A stretch of DNA of 9,370 bases from M55B165 sp964423265 (lineage in GTDB: Bacteria; Actinomycetota; Humimicrobiia; Humimicrobiales; Humimicrobiaceae), in the NCBI GenBank assembly GCA_964423265.1, contig CAYREF010000058.1, forward strand, positions 1 through 9,370, written 5' to 3'. Shown one piece after another: positions 1 to 6,023 of this stretch (positions are counted from its first letter, which is position 1; each line of letters begins with the position of its first letter). The notes below the pieces were generated by a model, which saw only the letters and a list, made by a program, of their open reading frames with translations, was not told the origin of the DNA and ran no database searches. The position numbers and the translations under genes were made by a program.

Positions 1-17
1 TGGAAGTTTTGGATTTC

Positions 18-359
18 CTAGTTACAAGAAATAGGGGATTTTAGATTATTACGGTAGAAATCTTTCAGGCATACACTTCTATTATATTTTTCGTCTTCTT
101 TGAGACCGGGAGCTATATAAGAATCTGCAAAACAAAAAGGGCAATCTAGGTTGCACCGGTACCCTAGGACAATTGTCATGCTCCTGGACCTTGTGCATAT
201 ACCGCAGCCCTTTATTACTTTACCATTGAGGATGGCCTGGTATGAAGAATGAAACTGCAAATTCTTTATTTCTTTTTGCAGCTCTCTTATTTCTTTTAAA
301 ACTTCTGTTTCTTTATGTTTTAATTCCAAAAGGATATAACCCTTATATCTATTAACCAT
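18..359 (-). pseudogene. Radical SAM protein, N-terminal part, ended by an early stop
   Basis: The 113-residue reading frame contains C69-N-L-D-C73-P-F-C76, the CxxxCxxC motif that binds the 4Fe-4S cluster of radical SAM enzymes, preceded by a second cysteine pair (C52-G-I-C55). Residues about 11-33 are rich in K and E and probably form a helix or coiled coil. Radical SAM enzymes normally need some 200 or more residues after the cluster motif, including a GGEP-like SAM-binding motif, and none is seen before the TAG at 18-20. Past that TAG the same frame stays open to the window edge (E-I-Q-N-F), which fits a nonsense mutation in a longer gene, but the rest lies outside the window. No clear Shine-Dalgarno precedes the ATG at 357-359, so the start is uncertain. 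The specific reaction cannot be assigned. A genuine short protein or a sequencing error at the stop are alternatives. Confidence 0.6.
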
Positions 360-483
360 CTACTTTAAAGAAAGGGTTAGTAAACATGTGATATAATATT
401 AATGTAGCTCATGAGGATATTTGAGGTTTACACAGATTTTGTTACACTCTCAAAATTTGCTCATTCTACAATTACTCTGATAA

Positions 484-1326
484 TTATTTATTAATATTTA
501 AAATTTTATCTAATGAAAACTTTGCATTTATTATGGACTGATATGGGAAATCTTTATAGTTAGGCAAAAATTCAACTACCGCCCAGTCATCATAACCAAT
601 GTCCTTCACTGCATCCATTACAGCAAAAAAGTCAACATCGCCTTCTAATAGATCTACAAAGCTTCCAAGGCCACATTGCCCAAAGCGGCAATCACAAAAA
701 TGTAATTTTTTTATATGGCTACCTAATATACGAATCCATTGGTCTGGATAACCAATATAAATAATATTTCCTATATCAAAATAGGAACCAACATATGTTG
801 AATTTATTTCATCTAAGAAACTTTTCATTTCAAGCGGAGAAAGTAAAAACTTGTTCCAAACATTCTCTATGCCTATAGATACCTTTGCAGATTTAGCATA
901 TGGTTCAAGCTCACTAATTGCTTCCAATGCCCGATTATATGCTACATCATACCGGACAATGCCTGGAGCAAAAGAAGTGCCTACATATCCAGGAACAACT
1001 AATATTGTATCTGCTCCACACATTTGCGCAACATCTATTTGTCTTTTTATTATATCCTTTGCATGTTCAGCAACATTTTTATCATCAGACACCAAATTAT
1101 ATTCCCAAAGATTCCACGCACCTACAGAACTTACTTCAAGACCAAGATCTGTCACATATTTTTTGAGATCCATTATATCTTTTTCTGGCGTATTCATATT
1201 AATGTCACCATCTTTTTCGGTGACAACAAATTCTACACCATCATAACCAGCTTTTTGGGATTCCTCCATTGCTTCTTTAGAATCTACATCCTGGCCAAAG
1301 GTAAAAAAACTAACTGATTTTTTCAT
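484..1326 (-). CDS. Sugar phosphate isomerase/epimerase family protein (xylose-isomerase-like TIM barrel, AP endonuclease 2 superfamily)
   Basis: This 280-residue cytoplasmic protein has the usual length for the family. Seen in sequence: N-terminal strand S-F-F-T-F-G, then G-Y-D-G-V-E-F (residues 27-33) as the first acidic strand of the barrel. Further along are G-I-E-N-V-W with E154, S-Y-F-D-I-G-N with D184 and N187, K-L-H-F-C-D with H209 and D212, and a final V-V-E-F with E252. E154, D184, H209 and E252 are the likely divalent-metal ligands and catalytic acids by family analogy. L-E-G-D-V-D-F (227-233) matches the common G-x-G-x-[IV]-D-[WF] loop. Members isomerise or epimerise sugars and keto-sugars such as tagatose, psicose or inosose; the substrate here is not decidable. 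ATG is preceded by AAGGAAG. It is the last gene of the uptake cluster, downstream of the decayed deacetylase, and has its own candidate promoter. Confidence 0.88.
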   Translation of the reverse strand: MKKSVSFFTFGQDVDSKEAMEESQKAGYDGVEFVVTEKDGDINMNTPEKDIMDLKKYVTDLGLEVSSVGAWNLWEYNLVSDDKNVAEHAKDIIKRQIDVAQMCGADTILVVPGYVGTSFAPGIVRYDVAYNRALEAISELEPYAKSAKVSIGIENVWNKFLLSPLEMKSFLDEINSTYVGSYFDIGNIIYIGYPDQWIRILGSHIKKLHFCDCRFGQCGLGSFVDLLEGDVDFFAVMDAVKDIGYDDWAVVEFLPNYKDFPYQSIINAKFSLDKILNINK

Positions 1327-1626
1327 TATTATCTTCCTTTTCTTTGTTTAAGTATATAATTACTCTTTTAAAAAAGCTACCCAAATTATATTTAATCTGT
1401 GATTCAGACATAACAGATTAAAAATCCACGGCTTTGGATTAATTATTGTAAAATCGAAGAAGAAATTGTTAGAATCCTCAGCAATGAGTAGGAATTATTT
1501 TAACCTCCACAAGATTGGGGACAAATTACTGAGAAGTAAAAAAAATTTTTGAATTAGGAGTAAAATTATTTTTAGCCAGGCTTATTTAGTGGTGTTTTTT
1601 GCTATTTTTTTCTTATGTCTGAATCA
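1327..1626. other. Gene-poor stretch between the isomerase and the deacetylase remnant
   Basis: Besides the candidate promoter/operator, this stretch holds a 15-bp perfect inverted repeat shared with the edge of the deacetylase remnant (1399-1413 against 1613-1627). Neither strand carries a convincing gene. A short plus-strand frame near 1480-1550 (starting M-S-R-N-Y-F) has no support beyond being open. Confidence 0.5.
1385..1422 (-). promoter_or_regulatory. Candidate promoter with palindromic operator upstream of the isomerase gene
   Basis: On the minus strand a perfect TATAAT (1385-1390) lies about 58 bases before the isomerase ATG. Directly upstream of it is a perfect inverted repeat with 10-bp arms, TTTAATCTGT (1391-1400) and ACAGATTAAA (1413-1422), separated by 12 bases. 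A dyad in the spacer/-35 position is typical of a repressor operator. The -35 box is poor (TTATGT at 17 bp), so an activator, or no real promoter, is also possible. No regulator gene is in the window. Confidence 0.4.
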
Positions 1627-1627
1627 C
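1399..1627. repeat. 15-bp perfect inverted repeat pair flanking about 200 bp
   Basis: GTGATTCAGACATAA at 1399-1413 reappears in inverse orientation as TTATGTCTGAATCAC at 1613-1627. The left copy forms the loop and inner arm bases of the operator-like palindrome. The right copy sits exactly where recognisable PIG-L coding similarity ends. A chance 15-bp match within about 230 bp is unlikely, so the pair probably marks a small inversion, templated mutation or lost insertion. Confidence 0.6.
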
Positions 1628-2080
1628 TGTATAATATCCACTTAATACAGATAAGGTAGCTTTGTAACGGGAGGGTAATATTCATCAGCCCCAAATTAGT
1701 AAGATAAACAACTTAAAATATAAGCTTTCTTATATTAAAATGGTTTGAATGGTAAACGTAAGGACTTTGAGCTATTACAGATCAGTGTCTAACTGCTTTA
1801 AGGCGTCGATTGTTTTTATCCTTGTCTCAAGGTCTGCTACAAGTTTCCCGTTAAGTACTCCCACAGTAATTAATTTTATACCAATTATCTCTGCCCAAAC
1901 AATGGCTTTTTTTCTTCTTATTTTTGCAATTTCTTCTGGTCCATATACGTTGCTTGTCTTATTATCATTACAAGCATGGTAAATATATACTTAATGTCCC
2001 AACTATACAAACTTAGCAATAGTCCCCAAACACAATAACTCAACATCGTCATTGTGGGCTCCAACTGCTAAAACTTCCAT
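1627..2080 (-). pseudogene. Decayed PIG-L / LmbE-family deacetylase
   Basis: Reading the minus strand from ATG 2078-2080 gives M-E-V-L-A-V-G-A-H-N-D-D-V-E, matching the N-terminal strand and zinc-site motif (A-H-P-D-D) of PIG-L deacetylases, with P changed to N at codon 10. In-frame stops follow at codon 26 (TAG, 2003-2005) and codon 30 (TAA, 1991-1993), where the family would read K-F-V-x-L-G-H-x-V. The frame continues through N-V-Y-G-P-E-E-I-A-K-I-R-R-K to T-D-L at 1778. A one-base loss then shifts to V-I-A-Q-S-P-Y-V-Y-H-S-N-H, the second zinc motif (usually H-S-D-H). After a stop at 1713-1715, another frame gives D-E-Y-Y-P-P-V-T-K-L-P-Y-L-Y, again typical. About 150 of roughly 230 residues remain; the C-terminal part is not recognisable. 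It lies 67 bp after the permease and presumably deacetylated the imported sugar or a derivative. So many lesions rule out sequencing error as the whole explanation. Confidence 0.85.
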
Positions 2081-2147
2081 ATTTGCTTACTTCTCTGAAT
2101 TAAAATTAATACTGGTAATCAAACGATAATAAATTAAGAAATATGTT

Positions 2148-3134
2148 TTATCGTCTAATACTTCCAATATTGCTAACAACTGTTGCAATTACTATTATTG
2201 CACCTAAGACAATAGTCTGCACAAAAGAAGATATACCTATTATATTTAATGCATTATTTAGTATACCGAGCAGTATGACGCCAAAAAATGCTCCTACCAG
2301 GCTTCCCCTGCCACCTTCGAAGGTAATTCCGCCTATTATGGCTGCAGCAAGTGCTTGAAGTGAGTAACTTGACCCCACATCTGCTTGGATCATACTTAGC
2401 CTGGATATAAGAACTAGGGCAGTGAACCCCACTATAAGACCCCCAAGCGTGTATATCGATATTACATGAAAATCAACATTAATACCTGATAGGTATGCAG
2501 CCATAGAGTTTCCCCCAATGGCATTTAATCTCCTACCATATTTTGTATATTTTCTTAACAAGTATGAGAAAGCAAAAATCCCTAAAAAAAATAGGATTGA
2601 TACCGGGACTACTCCGCCTATTCTTTGCTGACCTAGAAATTCAAACTGTCCTGTAATAGATTTTGGTCTTCCACCACCTATTATTAAAGCCATTCCCAGA
2701 AAGACATAAGACATGCCTAATGTAATAATAAGAGGGGTAACTTTGCTTTTAGCAATTATAAATCCATTGACAAAACCAAAAAAAGTACCTATAGAAAGAA
2801 CTATAATCACGCCTACGGCAATGCTGTTTCCTGCTAGTATGAATCTAGCAAATATTATTGCTAGAAGTCCAGCCAAGTTACCATGCGAGATATCCAGCCC
2901 GCCTGATATCATCAGCAAGGATAGCACCATTGTAAGTATACCCAGTATAGCTACCTGCTGCATTATATTTAATAAGTTCCTCAAGGTAAAAAAATTTGGA
3001 TTAATTACGGTTGCAATTATTCCGATTAATATTATCACCAGGATTAAATAGACAACTTGATTGTTTAAAAAAGCAAATATTCTAGCAATAGAAGATTGCC
3101 CATTTCCTTTTTTACTAATCTTAGATTTTGACAC
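2148..3134 (-). CDS. Ribose/xylose-type sugar ABC transporter permease (BPD_transp_2 / RbsC family)
   Basis: This 328-residue membrane protein has about nine or ten hydrophobic helices, the usual size for RbsC-like permeases, which form a homodimeric channel in the cytoplasmic membrane. Family signatures visible: I-S-G-G-L-D-I-S (76-83, the G-G-[IL]-D-[IL]-S motif), A-I-G-G-N-S-M-A-A-Y-L-S-G-I (205-218, the cytoplasmic loop that contacts the ATPase), and G-G-I-T-F-E-G-G-R-G-S-L-V-G-A (258-272). The charged N-terminus (K-S-K-I-S-K-K) is cytoplasmic. The start is GTG at 3132-3134, two bases after the ATPase stop; GGAAGG inside the end of the ATPase gene serves as its ribosome-binding site, so the two genes are probably translationally coupled. 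Only one permease gene is present, as expected for this class. The transported sugar is not determined. Confidence 0.93.
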   Translation of the reverse strand: MSKSKISKKGNGQSSIARIFAFLNNQVVYLILVIILIGIIATVINPNFFTLRNLLNIMQQVAILGILTMVLSLLMISGGLDISHGNLAGLLAIIFARFILAGNSIAVGVIIVLSIGTFFGFVNGFIIAKSKVTPLIITLGMSYVFLGMALIIGGGRPKSITGQFEFLGQQRIGGVVPVSILFFLGIFAFSYLLRKYTKYGRRLNAIGGNSMAAYLSGINVDFHVISIYTLGGLIVGFTALVLISRLSMIQADVGSSYSLQALAAAIIGGITFEGGRGSLVGAFFGVILLGILNNALNIIGISSFVQTIVLGAIIVIATVVSNIGSIRR

Positions 3135-3136
3135 TT

Positions 3137-4648
3137 TTAATTTCCTTCCATAAAACCTGATAAAATATTTTCTTCGCTTATCTCGTCTTTTTCGAGCACT
3201 TTTGATATCTCATAATCCTTGATTATGATTACCCTATCACTAAGTGATATAAGCTCCGGCATTTCTGAAGAAATCATAATAATCGACTTACCACTTGCCG
3301 CAAGTTCAGTGAATAATTCATAGACTTCAGTTTTTGCATTTACGTCTATACCATGGGTAGGTTCATCTACTATTAAGGTATTTACCCCTTTAAAAAGCCA
3401 TTTAGCAATAACTACTTTTTGTTGATTACCGCCACTTAAATACATTATTTCCTTGTTTAGAGAGGGGGTTTTTATATTTAATTTATTTACATATTCATTA
3501 CATATTTTTCTTTCCCTGGCCAAATTTAAGAGTACTGTTCCTATTTTATCAAGCCCGGCAGCTGTTATGTTATAAGCAACAGGAAGACCCATAAAAAGAC
3601 CATCGCTTTTGTTTTCAGTAAGTAGCGCAATTCCTGATTTGACCGCCTGTACAGGATTGTCAGGAGTAATATCTTTACCATTATAGAAAACTTCTCCCCC
3701 GTATTTCCTGTATGCTCCAAAAATAGCTCTAGCGATCTCTGAACGGCCTGCACCTTTTAGGCCAGCAATACCTAATATTTCCCCTTTTCTGACTTTGAAG
3801 TTTATGGGTTTCGAAGACTCCTTTATTTTTAGGTTTTTAACCTCAAAGATATAATCACCTACAGGGCTGTCCTTTTTCTTATAAAAAACTTCTACGGAGC
3901 GTCCTATCATAGCGTCGGCAAGATCATCTGAATTCAAGCTTTTTTTGCTTTTATCACTTGTACCTCTGGATATTCCATCGCGAAGTACTGTAACCCTATC
4001 AGCAACCTCGATTATTTCATCCAGGTCATGAGCTATATAAATAACGCCTACTCTTTCTTTCTTTATTTTCTTAACCATATCTCTTACAAGGCCTACATCA
4101 TCTTTAGTGAAAGCTTGGGTAGGTTCATCAAGGATCAAAACTTTTGGTTTTTGGGCCAGCGCTTTAAGAATCTTGACAAATTGCTGGTCAGGTGGGCTCA
4201 TCTTTTCATATATTTCATTTATTTTTATCTCTATATCAAATTGTTCTGCTAACTGCCTTGCTTCATCAAACAAATCTCTATAATTTATTAAGAATTTTTT
4301 ACTGTTTTTCAGTTCCAAACCTAAAAAAATGTTTTCTGCAGCAGTTATGGTTGGTACCAGGATATCTTCCTGATACACAGTCTGAATCCCAAGCATTCTC
4401 GCTAAATGGGGCGTTAAATACTTATGATTCTGGCCATTAATAGTTATAATTCCATTGTTAGGGTGAAATACACCGGAAAGTAACTTTATAAATGTCGATT
4501 TGCCAGCACCATTCTCTCCAATAAGAGCGTGGACTTCCCCTAGATAGAGATCAAAATTAAAATTTGTTAGAGCTTTTACACCAGGAAATTCTTTGGAAAG
4601 ATTCTTTACTTCTAGTATTTTTTCTTTTTCTAATGAATTGTTTCCCAC
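3137..4648 (-). CDS. Sugar ABC transporter ATP-binding protein with two nucleotide-binding domains (RbsA/MglA family)
   Basis: This cytoplasmic ATPase powers the importer. Starting at GTG 4646-4648 it has 503 residues, the normal RbsA length. NBD1 has Walker A G-E-N-G-A-G-K-S-T (44-52), a Q-loop glutamine at 93, a degenerate signature M-S-P-P-D-Q-Q (150-156) in place of LSGGQ, Walker B L-I-L-D-E-P-T (171-177) and switch histidine H207. NBD2 has G-L-K-G-A-G-R-S-E (296-304), where Arg replaces the Walker A Lys as usual in the family, a full signature L-S-G-G-N-Q-Q (404-410), and Walker B L-I-V-D-E-P-T (425-431) followed by H-G-I-D. The frame is open to an upstream GTG at 4717, but that start has no Shine-Dalgarno, lies inside a stem-loop and adds 23 residues not expected in the family. 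The 4648 start has GGAG five bases before it, so I prefer it. Confidence 0.93.
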   Translation of the reverse strand: MGNNSLEKEKILEVKNLSKEFPGVKALTNFNFDLYLGEVHALIGENGAGKSTFIKLLSGVFHPNNGIITINGQNHKYLTPHLARMLGIQTVYQEDILVPTITAAENIFLGLELKNSKKFLINYRDLFDEARQLAEQFDIEIKINEIYEKMSPPDQQFVKILKALAQKPKVLILDEPTQAFTKDDVGLVRDMVKKIKKERVGVIYIAHDLDEIIEVADRVTVLRDGISRGTSDKSKKSLNSDDLADAMIGRSVEVFYKKKDSPVGDYIFEVKNLKIKESSKPINFKVRKGEILGIAGLKGAGRSEIARAIFGAYRKYGGEVFYNGKDITPDNPVQAVKSGIALLTENKSDGLFMGLPVAYNITAAGLDKIGTVLLNLARERKICNEYVNKLNIKTPSLNKEIMYLSGGNQQKVVIAKWLFKGVNTLIVDEPTHGIDVNAKTEVYELFTELAASGKSIIMISSEMPELISLSDRVIIIKDYEISKVLEKDEISEENILSGFMEGN

Positions 4649-4657
4649 ATTCGCTCC
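4646..4657 (-). promoter_or_regulatory. Ribosome-binding site that decides the ATPase start
   Basis: GGAG (4654-4657, minus strand) lies five bases before GTG 4646-4648. The competing upstream GTG (4715-4717) has no such sequence. Protein length (503 residues) and the position of the first conserved strand (I-L-E-V-K-N-L) also favour this start. Confidence 0.55.
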
Positions 4658-4692
4658 ATATAAAAAATTTTTATTTGCAGTTCTGACCTTTT

Positions 4693-4769
4693 GTTTTACG
4701 GCCTCATGTTCAAACACAAGGCCGTAAAACCTATTTAGCTGCCATTAGCTAACATGGCTTACAGGCTAA
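4693..4769 (-). promoter_or_regulatory. Two intercistronic stem-loops between binding-protein and ATPase genes
   Basis: The first hairpin starts seven bases after the binding-protein stop: outer arms TTAGC/GCTAA (4735-4739, 4765-4769) and inner arms GCCAT/ATGGC (4741-4745, 4754-4758), with an 8-base loop. The second has 11-bp perfect arms GTTTTACGGCC (4693-4703) and GGCCGTAAAAC (4720-4730), with a 16-base loop. Neither is followed by a T-run on the transcribed strand, so they do not look like ordinary intrinsic terminators. By analogy with other binding-protein operons, they may protect the upstream message from 3' exonucleases and give excess binding protein over transporter. That role is inference. 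Confidence 0.55.
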
Positions 4770-4776
4770 GAAAGGA

Positions 4777-5838
4777 TTACCAGGAATCCAACCCGCCTAT
4801 ATAATCTATCAGTTCCATTGATGGTTCCCAAGGAATGTTTTCATCAAGGTTATCTGGTGTGATTACCATATTGGGAAGGGGTATAAATTTCTCTGGCGGT
4901 TCTATACCCTCAGTTGTGTAAAGCCACATAGCTTTAAATAACCAGAGCCCCTGTAAAGAAACCGGTGCAGCTACAGTTGCATCGATAACACCTGCATCAA
5001 ATAATTTGATTCCGGTTGGTCCTCCACCAGTGGCTATAATAGGAACAGTACCTTCAAGCCCAGCATCTTTCAAAGCATTGTAGACACCCTGAGCTATTGG
5101 TTCGTTATTGGCAAAGACAGCATCAAACTCTTCACCCGATGCCAAAACGTCTGCTGCCTCAGGTTGTGCAGTCTGAGTGTCCCATTGTGAATCCCTTCTT
5201 ACAGCTATAGTGGTTCCACTGGTAGATTCAGCAATAGCTCTTTCTACGCCTGCTTCATAAGCTTCGACGATTCCCATTCCAGGCGCCCCTCTTGCATAGA
5301 ATATTTTTGCTCCTGTATAGTTTTCGTCCAGCCATTTAATAGCTTCATAGCCGATACTATCATATTCACAGGCTACATTGAACATATAGTCGTGTTGGAA
5401 CTCATAGTCTATCAAGTCTGAGCTTAGCTTGGTATTTTCAAAGTAAATAGGCATTCCTTCTTCTTCAGCTATAGCTGCAAACCCCTCTGCACTTTCAGGA
5501 GTCCATACATATACAGATATGGCGTCTGCTTCTTTGTTGATCAGGTCCTGAAAGTCATTTAGCTGTTTTGCATTGTCCCAACCAGCATCTGTAACCTGTA
5601 CATCCACACCTTTAAGGTCAGCTGCGTATTTGAAGTTCTCAATACTATATCCGTTCCATTCATCTGAAAGTGCTGGTGAAACATTACCGAATAAAAGATC
5701 CGTCTCTTCAGCTGGTTCCTCAGCAACTTCTTCAGCCGGTTCCTCGATAGCTGCCTCTTGCTGGCAACCACTTAATCCTAGAAGAATCAGTGAAACTGAA
5801 ATCACCGAAATCATTATTAACATTAATACTTTTCTCAT
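4777..5838 (-). CDS. Sugar ABC transporter substrate-binding lipoprotein (periplasmic binding protein, RbsB-like Peripla_BP_4 type)
   Basis: This 353-residue protein begins with a lipoprotein signal peptide: M-R-K, a hydrophobic core at about 4-20, and lipobox L22-S-G-C25, so C25 would be lipid-anchored outside the cytoplasmic membrane. An acidic linker built on E-E-P-A-E-E units (about 31-45) tethers the folded domain. The mature part has the two-lobe type I binding-protein pattern: L-L-F-G-N-V-S (48-54), a helix with Y-A-A-D-L-K-G-V-D-V, D-L-I-N-K-E-A-D-A-I-S-V in the first lobe, and later F-D-A-V-F-A-N-N-E-P-I-A-Q-G-V (238-252) and G-V-I-D-A-T-V-A-A-P (308-317), typical of ribose/galactose-class receptors. 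AAGGAGGA lies just before the ATG. As first gene of the ABC trio, it sets transporter specificity; the ligand is unknown. Confidence 0.93.
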   Translation of the reverse strand: MRKVLMLIMISVISVSLILLGLSGCQQEAAIEEPAEEVAEEPAEETDLLFGNVSPALSDEWNGYSIENFKYAADLKGVDVQVTDAGWDNAKQLNDFQDLINKEADAISVYVWTPESAEGFAAIAEEEGMPIYFENTKLSSDLIDYEFQHDYMFNVACEYDSIGYEAIKWLDENYTGAKIFYARGAPGMGIVEAYEAGVERAIAESTSGTTIAVRRDSQWDTQTAQPEAADVLASGEEFDAVFANNEPIAQGVYNALKDAGLEGTVPIIATGGGPTGIKLFDAGVIDATVAAPVSLQGLWLFKAMWLYTTEGIEPPEKFIPLPNMVITPDNLDENIPWEPSMELIDYIGGLDSW

Positions 5839-5874
5839 CTTTCCTCCTTCTTAATAAATAGTTAACTTTCTTCA

Positions 5875-5952
5875 TATAGTATCTCTACTATACTTCATTA
5901 TTAGTTTATTTAGTTTGTTAGTAATTTGCAACAAATCTATATTAACTAACAA
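5875..5952 (-). promoter_or_regulatory. Operator-like repeats upstream of the binding-protein gene
   Basis: The region holds several dyads. On the plus strand TTAGTTTATT (5901-5910) and TTAGTTTGTT (5910-5919) are direct copies, followed by AACAAATCTA (5930-5939) in inverse sense. TTGTTAGT/ACTAACAA (5915-5922, 5945-5952) form an 8-bp perfect inverted repeat, and TATAGTA/TACTATA (5875-5881, 5886-5892) a 7-bp one close to the start codon. The TTAGTTTGTT...AACAAA arrangement resembles operators of ROK-family sugar repressors such as Bacillus XylR, from memory. A promoter with TTGCAA and TAAACT boxes 17 bp apart is possible but weak. Confidence 0.35.
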
Positions 5953-5987
5953 TTTTATTAAAATCTATTATCTATGCGGGTGCATTT

Positions 5988-6016
5988 GAAAAAATCCCAG
6001 CATAAATTCAGATTTT
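5988..6016 (-). terminator. Weak terminator-like hairpin after the oxidoreductase gene
   Basis: On the minus strand AAAATC (6011-6016) pairs with GATTTT (5991-5996) across a 14-base loop, followed by two more T before a C. The stem is short and AT-rich, so termination here would be partial at best. It lies 8 bases past the oxidoreductase stop. Confidence 0.2.
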
Positions 6017-6023
6017 AGTCTTA

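Noticed and set aside
851..1317. Three overlapping plus-strand frames
   Set aside because: All lie antisense to the isomerase, which shows full family motifs and a ribosome-binding site.
1480..1551. Possible small plus-strand peptide starting M-S-R-N-Y-F
   Set aside because: It is only about 23 codons, has no supporting neighbour or homology and lies in rearranged non-coding sequence.
1749..1982. Plus-strand open frame of 77 codons
   Set aside because: It is antisense to the clear PIG-L remnant, whose motifs are readable on the minus strand; the plus translation has no recognisable feature.
4693..4730. Intrinsic terminator between binding-protein and ATPase genes
   Set aside because: The 11-bp stem is strong, but no T-run follows on either strand, and the ATPase gene must be transcribed through it.
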